Positions 9,511 through 18,739 of a stretch of DNA of 64,000 bases are shown here, piece after piece. A program made the position numbers and the translations under genes. The DNA is from Brevibacillus brevis NBRC 100599. Lineage in GTDB: Bacteria > Bacillota > Bacilli > Brevibacillales > Brevibacillaceae. The notes under the pieces are model-generated. The model made no database searches, was not told the origin of the DNA, and saw only the letters and a list, made by a program, of their open reading frames with translations. The stretch covers positions 1,110,001 through 1,174,000 of the forward strand of contig NC_012491.1 of NCBI RefSeq assembly GCF_000010165.1, in the 5' to 3' direction. How positions within the stretch are numbered: position 1 is the first letter of the stretch; each line of letters starts with the position of its first letter.

Positions 9511-9657
9511 GAAATAATTATGAAAGTATAACCGAGAAGCAGGGTGTCCGTTTGAAAAAATGGCCAAGCCTGCTTTTTCACATACTTTTCCCAAAATCAT
9601 CAGATAGGCTAGGAGGTGTACAACTACGTTTTACATAATAAAAGGAGGAAATCTTGC

Positions 9658-10230
9658 ATGAAAAAACTTGTTTCGTCTCTGGTTATGACTACCTTGCTGT
9701 TTAGTGGTATCTCTGTAGTGGCTGCGGCGGATACAGGAGCGGATTCTACAGTTAAGCACTCGAAAGCGGAGAAAAAGGAAGAAAACAGAGCAAAACTGAA
9801 CGAGAAGGCTGCCAAGTGGGGCGTCGAAACCACGGATCAAACAAATAAGGAAGTAAAAGCAGCCATTCAAGAAGCAAAAGCCGCAAAGAAAGTAGAAAGC
9901 GCTGAGAAAAAGGCAGCAAAAGAAGCAGCAAAAGAAGCGAAGAAACAAGAACAGCTTGCGAAGCTAAACGGTAAGGCTGTAAAGCTGGGCGTTAATACGG
10001 CAGGTAAAACAGCGAAGGAAGTAAAAGCGGCTATTCAAGAAGCAAAAGTAGCAAAAAAAGCAGCAAACGCTGAGAAAAAGGCAGCAAAAGAAGCGAAGAA
10101 ACAAGAACAGCTCACGAACCTGAAAGAAAAGGCTGCCAAGTGGGGCGTTGAAACAGCAGGCAAGAGCGCAAAAGAAATCAAGGCAGAAATCGTAGCGAAA
10201 AAAGCAGAAAAGAAAGAGAATAAGAAATAA
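9658..10230 (+). CDS. secreted Ala/Lys-rich protein with three repeats
   Basis: 190 aa, not a family I recognise. A signal peptide is clear (MKKLVSSLVMTTLLF then a site near VVAAADT). The mature part has three copies of a roughly 30-residue unit, each like LNEKAAKWGVET..KEVKAAIQEAK, linked by Lys/Ala/Glu-rich helical spacers (AEKKAAKEAKKQEQL). AAAGGAGG lies 8 bases before ATG 9658; an upstream in-frame GTG at 9616 lacks usable spacing. A strong terminator follows. The function is unknown; an extracellular basic helical protein is what can be seen. Confidence 0.8.
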   Translation: MKKLVSSLVMTTLLFSGISVVAAADTGADSTVKHSKAEKKEENRAKLNEKAAKWGVETTDQTNKEVKAAIQEAKAAKKVESAEKKAAKEAAKEAKKQEQLAKLNGKAVKLGVNTAGKTAKEVKAAIQEAKVAKKAANAEKKAAKEAKKQEQLTNLKEKAAKWGVETAGKSAKEIKAEIVAKKAEKKENKK

Positions 10231-10240
10231 CAAGAAAACA

Positions 10241-10278
10241 AAAAAAGCAGGTCGCCACAGTAGGCAGCCTGCTTTTTT
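10241..10278 (+). terminator. terminator after the repeat protein
   Basis: AAAAAAGCAGG/CCTGCTTTTTT hairpin, symmetric, so it may act in both directions. Confidence 0.88.
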
Positions 10279-10291
10279 CCCTGGATGCTTC

Positions 10292-10384
10292 TTACAGGTT
10301 CCAGGTTTTGTCCTCGTTGTAGCCAGCTGTCAGAGTGAAAAACAGAAAAGCTCCAAAGACCAATGCTACGATAAATGTACCCAC
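10292..10384 (-). CDS. small membrane protein, 30 aa
   Basis: GTG-initiated frame of 30 codons plus stop. It reads MGTFIVALVFGAFLFFTLTA then GYNEDKTWNL: one transmembrane helix with a short polar tail. GAAAGGGG lies about 9 bases upstream. No homologue is recognised. The hydrophobic pattern and ribosome site support a real gene, but the short length limits certainty. Confidence 0.5.
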   Translation of the reverse strand: MGTFIVALVFGAFLFFTLTAGYNEDKTWNL

Positions 10385-10468
10385 GTTTGACAGCCCCTTT
10401 CGTAAACAAACTACTCCCATTATAGCGTAGCCTGCCCACTTTGCAAACGCCTTAAAGCTGTTGCTCCC

Positions 10469-10669
10469 TTACGTAAGTGACAATTTTCGATGGTCATTCA
10501 CGAGTTTCAAGAAGGCACAAAGCGAAATGGGCACACTCAGTATTTCTCCTGTATCGAGTTCCATTCCTGTCACTGCTTGGTAAATAAATACCGAGAGAAT
10601 TACCAAGGTTGCGATGCCGGTCAAATAAAGTCCTTTTTTCACTTGAATGCGTTCTGTTTGGATGTCCAT
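10469..10669 (-). CDS. small membrane protein, 66 aa
   Basis: 66 aa with two predicted membrane segments (LYLTGIATLVILSVFIYQAV and the weaker ILSVPISLCAFLKLV). ACGGAGGA lies 6 bases before the ATG. Not recognised. It sits upstream of, and on the same strand as, the 30-aa membrane protein, and the two may be cotranscribed. Confidence 0.65.
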   Translation of the reverse strand: MDIQTERIQVKKGLYLTGIATLVILSVFIYQAVTGMELDTGEILSVPISLCAFLKLVNDHRKLSLT

Positions 10670-11026
10670 GTTCGTTCCTCCGTTATTTTAGGCCAATCCA
10701 TATTGGCTTTCCGTGTCTGTTGCTTATGATTGTATTTTACAGGGGGAGAGGGATTACAAACTATCGAATCAACTTACAGCTACGCTCGTTAAACCTTACA
10801 ATTCCGTAATCTTCCAAGCAGCCAAAAAGCAATGTGCCTTATTTTTATGGGAAGATTGCTGAAACTTGTGCTGATGTCGCGCATACACATATGTAAAGGC
10901 TGTAAGAGCCTGTTGGCAACCGGAGAAAACGGCTTGCACGTGAATGCGTGACCGCAGGCGGACATATACATGAGAGTACATTGTCGTTGGGAAGAGAGAG
11001 GGGCTTAAGAGGGAGGAGTGTCGAAC
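10670..11026. other. intergenic region upstream of prkA
   Basis: About 350 bases with no convincing gene. CATACACAT at 10882-10890 resembles a SigmaE -10 element (CATACA-T), which would fit the sporulation expression known for prkA in Bacillus subtilis, but no good -35 is seen at the proper distance. The assignment is tentative. Confidence 0.3.
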
Positions 11027-12925
11027 ATGGACATTTTAAAACGGATCGCTGAGCACCGGGCCCGCGAAGAAAACCTGATGTGGAGAGGAACATTCGCCGA
11101 ATATTTGCAACTAGTACGTAAAAATCCGCAAATTGCCCAGACGGCGCACTCACGCGTCTACAACATGATTAAAAGCGCGGGGGTTGAAGAGAACGAGGAC
11201 GGCTCACGTTCGTATCAATTTTTTAGTCGAGAAATCTTCGGATTGGATCGTTCTGTTGAGCGCCTAGTGGAGGAATATTTCCACTCGGCTGCACGTCGTC
11301 TGGATGTCCGCAAACGCATCTTGCTCTTAATGGGACCTGTCAGTGGCGGTAAGTCTACGCTCGTGACGATGCTCAAGCGGGGACTGGAGGAGTATTCCAG
11401 AACGGAAGACGGAGCGATCTTTGCACTTGATGGTTGCCCGATGCACGAAGAGCCTCTTCATCTAATCCCGCACGATCTACGTCTAGAGGTAGAAGAAGAG
11501 CTAGGCATCAAGATTGAAGGAGAATTGACGCCCTATAACCGGATGAGGTTGGAGACCGAATACGGAGGGTGCATCGAGGATTTCCCTGTTCGCCGGATTT
11601 TGTTTTCCGAAGCCAATCGTGTCGGGATCGGTACATTTAGCCCTTCCGATCCGAAGTCACAGGATATTGCCGATTTGACGGGGAGCATCGACTTTTCGAC
11701 GATTACGAAGTACGGCTCTGAGTCTGACCCTCGTGCGTATCGTTTTGATGGGGAGCTGAACAAAGCCAATCGCGGATTGATGGAATTCCAGGAAATGCTG
11801 AAATGCGACGAGAAATTTTTGTGGCATCTCCTTTCGCTGACACAGGAAGGAAACTTCAAGGCAGGTCGTTTTGCCCTCATTTCTGCAGATGAGCTGATTG
11901 TTGCGCACACGAACGAATCGGAGTACAAGGCTTTTATTGGGAATAAGAAAAATGAGGCACTGCAATCTCGGATTATCGTCATGCCGATGCCGTATAATCT
12001 GCGTGTCAGTGATGAAGAAAAAATATACGCGAAATTAATTAAGCAATCCGACTTGGGGCATGTGCATATTGCACCACATGCGCTCCGGTCAGCAGCAGTC
12101 TTTTCCATTATGACCCGCTTGAAAGAATCGAAAAAACAAGGGGCCGATCTGCTGAAAAAGATGCGGCTGTATGACGGTGAATCGGTGGAAGGCTTCAAGG
12201 GAGCCGATCTGGAAGAGTTGCGTAACGAGCATGCCGATGAAGGAATGTCCGGTATTGATCCGCGTTATGTTATCAACCGTATCTCTAGTGCACTGATCCG
12301 TCGCGATACGGAGTGCATCAATGCGCTTGATATTCTTCGGGCGCTAAAAGAAGGCTTTGACCAGCATCCGTCCATCACCAAGGAGCAGCGGGAGAGGTAT
12401 ATGAACTTCATCTCGATCGCGCGCAAGGAATACGACGAGCTGGCGAAAAAAGAAGTGCAGAAGGCGTTTGTCTACAGCTATGAAGAGTCGGCAAAAACGC
12501 TTATGGATAACTATTTGGACAATGTAGAAGCTTATTGCAACATGAACAAAATCCGTGATCCCGTTACCGGTGAGGAGATGGATCCAGATGAGCGCCTGAT
12601 GCGTTCCATCGAGGAGCAAATCGGCATCTCGGAAAATGCCAAGCGGGCCTTCCGTGAAGAAATTCTCATCCGTATCTCGGCCTACGCGCGTAAAGGGAAG
12701 CGCTTTGACTACAGCACGCATGATCGTCTACGGGAAGCTATCGAGAAGAAGCTGTTTGCCGATCTGAAGGATGTCGTCAAGATTACGACCTCGAACAAAA
12801 CACCGGATGAGCATCAGCTCAAGAAAATTAATGAGGTTACCAAGCGTCTTATCGAAGAGCATCAATATTGCCCGGTTTGCGCAAATGAGCTGCTGCGCTA
12901 CGTGGGAAGCCTGTTGAACAGATGA
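11027..12925 (+). CDS. prkA: PrkA family serine protein kinase
   Basis: 632 aa, matching the length of Bacillus PrkA. The N-terminal AAA-type domain has Walker A GPVSGGKST at about 103-111; the C-terminal third is the PrkA kinase-like domain. In Bacillus the protein is linked to sporulation and in enterobacteria (YeaG) to nitrogen starvation. Both kinase and Lon-like protease activities have been claimed for the family. ATG 11027 has GGGAGGAG about 8 bases upstream; the GTG at 11018 overlaps that site. It is followed by yhbH, the usual partner. Confidence 0.95.
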   Translation: MDILKRIAEHRAREENLMWRGTFAEYLQLVRKNPQIAQTAHSRVYNMIKSAGVEENEDGSRSYQFFSREIFGLDRSVERLVEEYFHSAARRLDVRKRILLLMGPVSGGKSTLVTMLKRGLEEYSRTEDGAIFALDGCPMHEEPLHLIPHDLRLEVEEELGIKIEGELTPYNRMRLETEYGGCIEDFPVRRILFSEANRVGIGTFSPSDPKSQDIADLTGSIDFSTITKYGSESDPRAYRFDGELNKANRGLMEFQEMLKCDEKFLWHLLSLTQEGNFKAGRFALISADELIVAHTNESEYKAFIGNKKNEALQSRIIVMPMPYNLRVSDEEKIYAKLIKQSDLGHVHIAPHALRSAAVFSIMTRLKESKKQGADLLKKMRLYDGESVEGFKGADLEELRNEHADEGMSGIDPRYVINRISSALIRRDTECINALDILRALKEGFDQHPSITKEQRERYMNFISIARKEYDELAKKEVQKAFVYSYEESAKTLMDNYLDNVEAYCNMNKIRDPVTGEEMDPDERLMRSIEEQIGISENAKRAFREEILIRISAYARKGKRFDYSTHDRLREAIEKKLFADLKDVVKITTSNKTPDEHQLKKINEVTKRLIEEHQYCPVCANELLRYVGSLLNR

Positions 12926-13001
12926 CAGAACGTTGGCGACATGAGGGGCACGTCATAATCATATTCGGCGCAGATTGCGCCAGTTGCTAGGAGGAGACGG
13001 C

Positions 13002-14159
13002 ATGAAAGATGAATCATCGTTCATTGTCTCCCGGGAAGACTGGTCGCTGCACCGCAAAGGGTACCAGGACCAAAATCGACACCAGGAAAAAGTGAAAGAA
13101 GCGATCAAAAAAAATCTGCCCGATCTCGTCAGCGAAGAAAACATCATCATGTCGAATGGTCGGGAAGTCATTAAGATCCCTATTCGCTCCCTGGATGAAT
13201 ACCGATTGCGTTTTAACTTCCAAAAGGGAAAACATGGCGGTCAAGGTAAAGGAAACAGTAAAGTAGGCGATGTCGTAGCCCGTGACGGTGATCCTGCGCA
13301 AGGGCCAGGAAAGGGTCAGGGAGCGGGCGACCAGCCAGGTGTAGACTACTATGAGGCTGAAATCAGCGTAGAAGAATTGCAGGAGATGCTTTTCGCCGAG
13401 CTGGAGCTGCCGAACCTTCAACAAAAAGACGAGGAACAAATCGTCGTGGAAGAGACTCGGTTCAATGATGTCAGGAAAAAGGGCTTGATGGGCAATATTG
13501 ATAAAAAACGTACGCTGATTGCGGCCATCCGCCGAAATGCGCTGGCAGGCTACAGTGATATGGAGCTGGGGATCACTGATGATGATCTGCGCTTCAAGAC
13601 GTGGGAAGAGATCATCAAGCCTCATTCCAATGCTGTCATTATTGCGATGATGGATACTTCCGGATCGATGGGCGTGTTTGAAAAGTATATCGCCCGCAGC
13701 TTTTTCTTCTGGATGGTACGGTTTTTACGCACCAAGTACGAAAAGGTCGAGATCGTCTTCATTGCCCATCATACGGATGCGAAGGAAGTGACGGAGGACA
13801 CCTTTTTCTCGAAAGGGGAGAGCGGGGGGACGATCTGCTCCTCTGCTTACAAAAAAGCGTTGGAGATCATCGATAGCCGCTACCCGACATCGCAGTACAA
13901 CATTTACCCGTTCCATTTTTCCGATGGCGACAACCTCACGTCTGACAATGAACGTTGCGTAAAGCTGGTAAAAGAGCTCATAGAGAGATGCAACATGTTC
14001 GGCTATGGGGAAGTGAATCAGTATAATAGGCACAGTACCCTCATGTCAGCGTATCGCCACATCAAGGAGCCGAAATTCATGCATTGTGTCATTCGGGAAA
14101 AGGGCGAGGTATACAAGGCGTTGCGTACTTTCTTTGGCAAGAAAGAAGCTGTGAGGTAA
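13002..14159 (+). CDS. yhbH: sporulation protein YhbH (DUF444)
   Basis: 385 aa, family PF04285. The N-terminal third is charged and includes a Gly/Lys-rich linker ([12 protein letters not shown]). The C-terminal half is a von Willebrand A-like domain with the metal-site motif DTSGSMG near residue 217. AGGAGGAG precedes ATG 13002; the frame could begin at 12975 but lacks a site there. The gene order prkA-yhbH matches that in many spore formers and the yeaG-yeaH pair of enterobacteria. Confidence 0.92.
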   Translation: MKDESSFIVSREDWSLHRKGYQDQNRHQEKVKEAIKKNLPDLVSEENIIMSNGREVIKIPIRSLDEYRLRFNFQKGKHGGQGKGNSKVGDVVARDGDPAQGPGKGQGAGDQPGVDYYEAEISVEELQEMLFAELELPNLQQKDEEQIVVEETRFNDVRKKGLMGNIDKKRTLIAAIRRNALAGYSDMELGITDDDLRFKTWEEIIKPHSNAVIIAMMDTSGSMGVFEKYIARSFFFWMVRFLRTKYEKVEIVFIAHHTDAKEVTEDTFFSKGESGGTICSSAYKKALEIIDSRYPTSQYNIYPFHFSDGDNLTSDNERCVKLVKELIERCNMFGYGEVNQYNRHSTLMSAYRHIKEPKFMHCVIREKGEVYKALRTFFGKKEAVR

Positions 14160-14246
14160 TCCATAGAAGCAACCGGGCGAGAAATCGTCCGGTTGACTTG
14201 TATTTGTTTGCATGAGTCGGATGAACAAAATGTGAGGGGTGTTACT

Positions 14247-14534
14247 ATGTATCCACAAAAGCATCGGATGCGCAACACGGGAGCCTTCACTTTCTTGGCA
14301 TACTTTACATTAGGCGCAGGTGTACTGCTATTTTCCATCGGTTTATACAATGCGACGGGTCTTCAGCTGCACGAAAAGGGATACTATATCGCATGCATGC
14401 TTCTAGTAGCAGTTGGATCGATTTTGACACAAAAAGTAGTGAGAGATAATGCAGAGGATCGAGCGATTATTGAGGAGCAGGAAAGAGAATTTAACTTGAA
14501 GGTATCGAAAGTGGAGAAAGAAACGCCGAAATAG
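14247..14534 (+). CDS. YiaA/YiaB-family inner membrane protein
   Basis: 95 aa with two transmembrane helices (FLAYFTLGAGVLLFSIGLY and YYIACMLLVAVGSILTQKVV), then a charged C-terminus. It matches the YiaA/B two-helix domain family (PF05360), whose function is unknown. GAGGGGTG precedes ATG 14247. Confidence 0.75.
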   Translation: MYPQKHRMRNTGAFTFLAYFTLGAGVLLFSIGLYNATGLQLHEKGYYIACMLLVAVGSILTQKVVRDNAEDRAIIEEQEREFNLKVSKVEKETPK

Positions 14535-14590
14535 CCCAATCCTATAGAATAATCAGTAGCGTGGAGAGCTAATGAGATGATCGCAAAATA

Positions 14591-14621
14591 AAACCGTCAG
14601 AGTCATGCCCTGACGGTTTTT
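14591..14621. terminator. terminator for the alpha/beta hydrolase gene
   Basis: ACCGTCAG/CTGACGGT hairpin with T runs on both strands. It overlaps the 3' end of the minus-strand hydrolase and may also stop transcription from yhbH-yiaA. Confidence 0.85.
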
Positions 14622-15652
14622 CGAATGAGCTCGATAAACTCCTCTGCTTTCTCGATATGTGGAGCGTGCCCCACATTTTCCATGACAATCTCCTGATAGG
14701 AACCACCAGCGCGCTGATATTGTTCGAGCACGTCACGAATTTGGGAGACCATCGGCTGAGGGGGATATTCGTCTTCCCCCGGCCAGCCGGGGACATAGCC
14801 ACGCTTGCCCAGCGTACCGAAATCAGCCAGCGACTGATCCGAGACAATGGCATCATCTGCACCGCGAATCCATAAAATCGGACACTTCGGCTCCATCTGG
14901 ACAATACCGGACAAATTTACGTATTTGGGAGAAATCGCATTCGTAATTCCTTTCGTTCCAGGAGCAACGCCGGGCCAATCGTTCACGTATTCAAAGGTAC
15001 CGGGGTAAAAGTCCTCTCCCGTTCTCGTAGAGAGTATGGCGCGCACATAACGGTCTTCCTGCTCTGGGCCAACTTGGAATGGGGGCTTGAAATAAAGCTG
15101 ATTCATGACATTGCGAGGACTGGAGGGAGATTCATTTCCCATATCTTTGGCTGCAATCCTTTTGACCAGCTCGGAGTTGACGGCTCCCCCACCTGAGCCC
15201 GAGAAGCTGCTGTAGCACGGGTTGCCAGCTATATCCTTGGTTCCACCAAAGCCGTAAGGGGACATAGGGGCGATGAGAATCAGAGAGCGGACTTCCTGCG
15301 GGTGATCGATGGCAAACTGCATCGCGATCCCGCCACCCAACGACCAGCCGGCAAGATGGACAGGTGTTGGCAAGCCCAATGCCCGAATAAACGAATGAAG
15401 GTCATCCGACCAGTCTCGCAAACCGCGTGTCGCATCAATGGGCAATGCTTCACTTGCTCCATAGCCTCGCATATCAGGTGCATATACACGGTACTGGTCA
15501 CATAGAGCCGCAATGGTATCATCCCAGAACAAGTTGGCTGACGCATTGCCGTGAATGAGGAGGAGCGGTTCTCCTTCCGGTACGCCTGCTGTCAGGTAGG
15601 AAACGAGCAATCGATCGGTCTGAATCGTTTTGGTTTCGATTCGTGCATCCAT
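14603..15652 (-). CDS. alpha/beta hydrolase
   Basis: 349 aa, alpha/beta-hydrolase fold. Visible: oxyanion region LLIHGNASANLFW, nucleophile elbow GWSLGGG (Ser near residue 110), acid in RGADDAIVSD and catalytic His in NVGHAPHIE near the C-terminus. No signal peptide. AAAGGAGG precedes both a TTG and ATG 15652; I used the ATG. The substrate cannot be told. Confidence 0.85.
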   Translation of the reverse strand: MDARIETKTIQTDRLLVSYLTAGVPEGEPLLLIHGNASANLFWDDTIAALCDQYRVYAPDMRGYGASEALPIDATRGLRDWSDDLHSFIRALGLPTPVHLAGWSLGGGIAMQFAIDHPQEVRSLILIAPMSPYGFGGTKDIAGNPCYSSFSGSGGGAVNSELVKRIAAKDMGNESPSSPRNVMNQLYFKPPFQVGPEQEDRYVRAILSTRTGEDFYPGTFEYVNDWPGVAPGTKGITNAISPKYVNLSGIVQMEPKCPILWIRGADDAIVSDQSLADFGTLGKRGYVPGWPGEDEYPPQPMVSQIRDVLEQYQRAGGSYQEIVMENVGHAPHIEKAEEFIELIRKTVRA

Positions 15653-15722
15653 CAATGATGTGCCTCCTTTCAAGTGATTGATATCAGAATATTCTTATTA
15701 TATACCCATTCAGTTACAAAAT

Positions 15723-15757
15723 GAAAAAAGAAAACAACCGCCATTGAAAAGGCGGTT
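15723..15757 (-). terminator. terminator after the chemoreceptor gene
   Basis: On the minus strand AACCGCC/GGCGGTT is followed by GTTTTCTTTTTT. Confidence 0.85.
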
Positions 15758-15766
15758 GCAGGAAGG

Positions 15767-17266
15767 CTACATATGGAGACCACGCATTTGCTGTTCGATT
15801 TTCTCAAAGCCGCCAGAAACCTTAACGACTTCGTCTTTTTGCTCAGAAACGAGAACAAGCACTTCTTCCAGGCTCTCTTTGTTCTTGTCGGTAATATCGG
15901 CGTTGACTTCTACTTTTGCGCCAACTTCCTGAATCATGCTGTGAACATGGACGATGAACTCTTGCAGGTTCTTCGTTTTATCGGCGAAGTTTTGCATGTA
16001 GTTGTCTACATTGGTGAACATTTCTTGTACTTCGAGGATGCCCTCGCTATTTTTCTCAAAAGACGTCTGTGACTCGGAAATCATATCCGATACGAGCTTC
16101 ATTTTTTCACGAATGGTCATGAGCAAGCTCGAGATCGACTCGGAGGATAGCTTGGAGGATTCAGCGAGCTTGCGTACTTCATCTGCTACGACAGCAAATC
16201 CTCGGCCGTGTTCACCTGCCCGAGACGCTTCAATCGTGGCATTGAGTGCCAACAGGTTGGTTTGTGCAGAAATATCGGAAATGGTTTGAATGATTTTCCC
16301 AATCGATTCGGTTTCTTTATTGAGCTCTTGAATCAGCTGGTTCGTACCTTGGATGTCCGTGATGAATCGTTCAAAGTCATTGCCGATGTTGCCGATGCGT
16401 TTTCCACTCTCGCTAGTGGCTTCTTTGGTCGATTCTACGTACTCATGCATCTCTGTAACAGAGCGGGTCATGTCCTCAACTTGCAGATTCGTGGAGCTCA
16501 TTTCCCGACGCAGCTCGTCCGTATTGCTAGTCTGGACCGTAAAGGACTCCATAATGTCTTGCAGGGAAGCAACGGTTTCGACAGCGCGAACATTTACACC
16601 ATCTGTTACCTTGTTCAAATTCTCTTGATAGTCTTGCATAGAGGTGAGAGATTCATTGATTTGATCGAGAACACGTTGCAACGATTCCTTCGAGGCAATC
16701 GCTTCTTGCTTTTGTTGCTCACTTTCCTCTTGTAGTTTGTTATTGAATACAGCATGCATCATGCTCGTGATAGAGACGAAGCAGAAGGTGAGCAGGAAGT
16801 ACATCAGGTCAAGATTGCTTGTCGAATGGAAAATCAATTCTCTCTGTGTCAGGAAGTAGTAAGAGACAATGCCTAATGTCGATACAATGGTCAAAATATT
16901 GATGAGTCGGTCTTGATAAATCCCCATGACTGCTACAAAGAACATAATGGTCATGATATTGATCATATGCGGGTCCAGTCCAACAATGATGAACATGAAG
17001 ATTCCGATTACAGCGAAGTTGAAAAACTTCATGAAAGGCGCTGCTTTTTCACGGAAGCTCGGGCGATTGGAGATGTAAGTAAAAGGTGCCAGCACGCCAT
17101 ACAAAATACCCAGTATTGTGAAAACGAATGTGTACGAAACGCCTAGAAAGAGGTTTAAGACCTGAACAACCGTAATAATACTTGCAAATACGATTACGAC
17201 CCAATTGTTTCTTCTTCTCAATAAATCAACGTTATCAATGTTATCCATGTTATCCATGTTACCCAC
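15767..17266 (-). CDS. methyl-accepting chemotaxis-like protein with polytopic membrane input domain
   Basis: 499 aa. Residues about 15-175 form some six transmembrane helices with very short loops, so there is no extracellular sensor domain and no recognisable HAMP. Residues about 190-499 are a coiled-coil cytoplasmic signalling domain with the hairpin-tip motif [16 protein letters not shown], which contacts CheA/CheW. The N-terminus has an unusual repeat [14 protein letters not shown], reflected in the DNA by repeated ATGGATAAC. It overlaps the upstream GNAT-like gene by 8 bases and is controlled by the same riboswitch. It probably senses a membrane or intracellular cue (inference). Confidence 0.85.
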   Translation of the reverse strand: MGNMDNMDNIDNVDLLRRRNNWVVIVFASIITVVQVLNLFLGVSYTFVFTILGILYGVLAPFTYISNRPSFREKAAPFMKFFNFAVIGIFMFIIVGLDPHMINIMTIMFFVAVMGIYQDRLINILTIVSTLGIVSYYFLTQRELIFHSTSNLDLMYFLLTFCFVSITSMMHAVFNNKLQEESEQQKQEAIASKESLQRVLDQINESLTSMQDYQENLNKVTDGVNVRAVETVASLQDIMESFTVQTSNTDELRREMSSTNLQVEDMTRSVTEMHEYVESTKEATSESGKRIGNIGNDFERFITDIQGTNQLIQELNKETESIGKIIQTISDISAQTNLLALNATIEASRAGEHGRGFAVVADEVRKLAESSKLSSESISSLLMTIREKMKLVSDMISESQTSFEKNSEGILEVQEMFTNVDNYMQNFADKTKNLQEFIVHVHSMIQEVGAKVEVNADITDKNKESLEEVLVLVSEQKDEVVKVSGGFEKIEQQMRGLHM

Positions 17267-17813
17267 CTACCTCGACTTTTACTTGATTGGACGACGACGA
17301 ATTGTACCAGGAATATTTCGGATCGTGCTTATTGTCATAGACATCTTTTAGATGAAAGAGGGTCGGAATGGCATCGGCCCCTTTGTAAAAGACAATATCT
17401 TTGGTCTGAGTCGCCTTTACTTGATACTTCGTGTTAATAAATTTAAAAAAAGTTGGATCTGCTACCCCGATTGCGTGGGTATAGCCATGCTTTTCAGCGT
17501 AATCTATCATCAAGCAAATTCCTTTTTGCCCTAGTTGTCCACGGTATTTCGGCAAAACAGCAAGACTGTCTACCTCCATTACTTTCATATCTTCTGTAAC
17601 AACATCTTGAAATAGTGATTTCATATAAGCACTTGATTTGGAAAAGGGCGTCATTTCAAATGTTCCACCTGCTTCACCATCATCGGCAAGTAGGAGGAAT
17701 TGTGCGGAGCCTTCTTTCGCGTACTCCATCTCGAAGCCCATGCTTGTCCATACTGTTTCTTTGATTTCATGAAATTTAGCTAACTCTTGTACGGTTTCTA
17801 CTTGTTTGTACAT
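17259..17813 (-). CDS. GNAT/acyl-transferase-like protein
   Basis: 184 aa. The central segment [19 protein letters not shown], followed by [20 protein letters not shown], matches the acetyl/acyl-CoA-binding core of GNAT folds, including the R-G-x-G-like pyrophosphate loop. The arrangement also recalls FeeM/LuxI-like N-acyl transferases, but this is not certain. It lies first behind the c-di-GMP-I riboswitch and its stop overlaps the chemoreceptor start, so the two products are made together. The substrate is unknown. Confidence 0.65.
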   Translation of the reverse strand: MYKQVETVQELAKFHEIKETVWTSMGFEMEYAKEGSAQFLLLADDGEAGGTFEMTPFSKSSAYMKSLFQDVVTEDMKVMEVDSLAVLPKYRGQLGQKGICLMIDYAEKHGYTHAIGVADPTFFKFINTKYQVKATQTKDIVFYKGADAIPTLFHLKDVYDNKHDPKYSWYNSSSSNQVKVEVGG

Positions 17814-17935
17814 AACTTCTCCACTCCATCGTTTTCTGATTACCGTGTTGTGTATGTTTGACGTCCCAAAAGTTATGTTTTTCCATTCTGTTGCAAAAAT
17901 GAGAGTGCTTTCATCCCCCTTTCAAAAAACGAAAC

Positions 17936-17966
17936 ACAAAAAAAGGCCGTTCCATCGAAATGGAAC
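17936..17966 (-). terminator. riboswitch expression-platform terminator
   Basis: On the minus strand GTTCCAT/ATGGAAC (loop TTCG) is followed by GGCC and eight T. The 5' arm TTGTTCCA is also complementary to TGGAACAA at about 17994-18001, just after the aptamer, giving a possible antiterminator. Confidence 0.8.
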
Positions 17967-18002
17967 AACCGAAGCTACCAACATCAAAAAAATTGTTCCA
18001 AG

Positions 18003-18083
18003 ATGATGGCAACCCGGCTATCATGGTCAAAGACTGTAGACCCGTGGTTTTGCGTCGCCACCTTTCGATGACTTTGCCTTTTG
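18003..18083 (-). ncRNA. cyclic di-GMP-I (GEMM-I) riboswitch aptamer
   Basis: Read on the minus strand, the element has the class signature in order: AAAAGGCAAAG, a stem capped by GAAA (CATCGAAAGGTGG), GACGCAAA, CCACGGGTCTA, a variable stem, then ATGATAGCCGGGTTGCC. It is preceded by a SigmaA promoter and followed by an intrinsic terminator before the GNAT-like gene. It should make the GNAT-chemoreceptor operon respond to c-di-GMP. Whether the ligand turns it on or off is not determined. Confidence 0.93.
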
Positions 18084-18140
18084 CATTTATTAGCAAAACT
18101 TGTAAAAGTGTGTCGAATTTTGCTGGACATAATCATGCAA

Positions 18141-18169
18141 AATATAAGACAAAAGATATACTTTGTCAA
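18141..18169 (-). promoter_or_regulatory. SigmaA promoter of the riboswitch-GNAT-MCP operon
   Basis: Minus strand: -35 TTGACA (18164-18169), 17-bp spacer, -10 TATATT (18141-18146). The transcript would start about 50 bases before the aptamer. Confidence 0.85.
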
Positions 18170-18282
18170 GTTTTGGTAGGGTAAAGAAACTAATTGTTCA
18201 TAAAGTATAGACGAACAAAAAACCATTTGTGATATCAACTAGTCCTTCATTCATAGGCGTTAGGTTAGGGTACGCAGAATGT

Positions 18283-18444
18283 CTAAAACTTCGGTAGGCT
18301 CCATTCGGCTTTGTTGCCTTCCCCAAGGATATCGAATGTGAACTGTTGCCCATCTAAATTTACTTTATATAAACGTACTTTCCCCTGTTTGATGAAAGAG
18401 AAACCTTCTGAAAAAGTTTTTGGTGTTTGAATGCACGTAGCCGC
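18283..18444 (-). pseudogene. Crp/Fnr-family cNMP-binding domain remnant
   Basis: A 53-codon open stretch between stops reads ...GFSFIKQGKVRLYKVN, then GQQFTFDILGEGN and stops soon after. This is the beta-roll of Crp/Fnr regulators (compare FIKxGKVRLYKxNxxGxQFTxxILGEG). No start codon or ribosome site fits, and the C-terminal half and HTH are missing. I read it as a decayed fragment of a once full-length regulator. Confidence 0.6.
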
Positions 18445-18530
18445 TCAGGAGTTGAATGGTATACATAAAAATCACCCGTAACAAAAATTTTCCAACCATC
18501 CGATAACTAGAAGGAATAGGAGGGGATATT

Positions 18531-18716
18531 ATGAAGGAAGCAAAAGTGATTCAATTCTACTTTTCCGGAGGCGGTGAAACGATTAGCATCGAATCCACGG
18601 AACCGGAAGAGATCATTCAAATGGTCGCTAATCAAAACGACGGATGGCTCCAGTATGATGATGTTGTCATCAACGTGAGAAATGTTTCATATATCAAAGT
18701 GTGCAATCAGGCGTAA
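18531..18716 (+). CDS. small conserved-looking protein, 61 aa
   Basis: 61 aa starting MKEAKVIQFYFSGGGETISI. It looks like a compact soluble beta protein with alternating hydrophobic residues (VVINVRNVSYIKV). TAGGAGGGG lies 7 bases before the ATG and a strong terminator follows, so it is a monocistronic gene. No family recognised. Confidence 0.7.
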   Translation: MKEAKVIQFYFSGGGETISIESTEPEEIIQMVANQNDGWLQYDDVVINVRNVSYIKVCNQA

Positions 18717-18739
18717 GGATAGGGAGCGGATGTATATAG

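Noticed and set aside
17911..18096. Minus-strand 61-codon frame
   Set aside because: It lies over the c-di-GMP-I aptamer and terminator; the RNA signal explains the sequence better.
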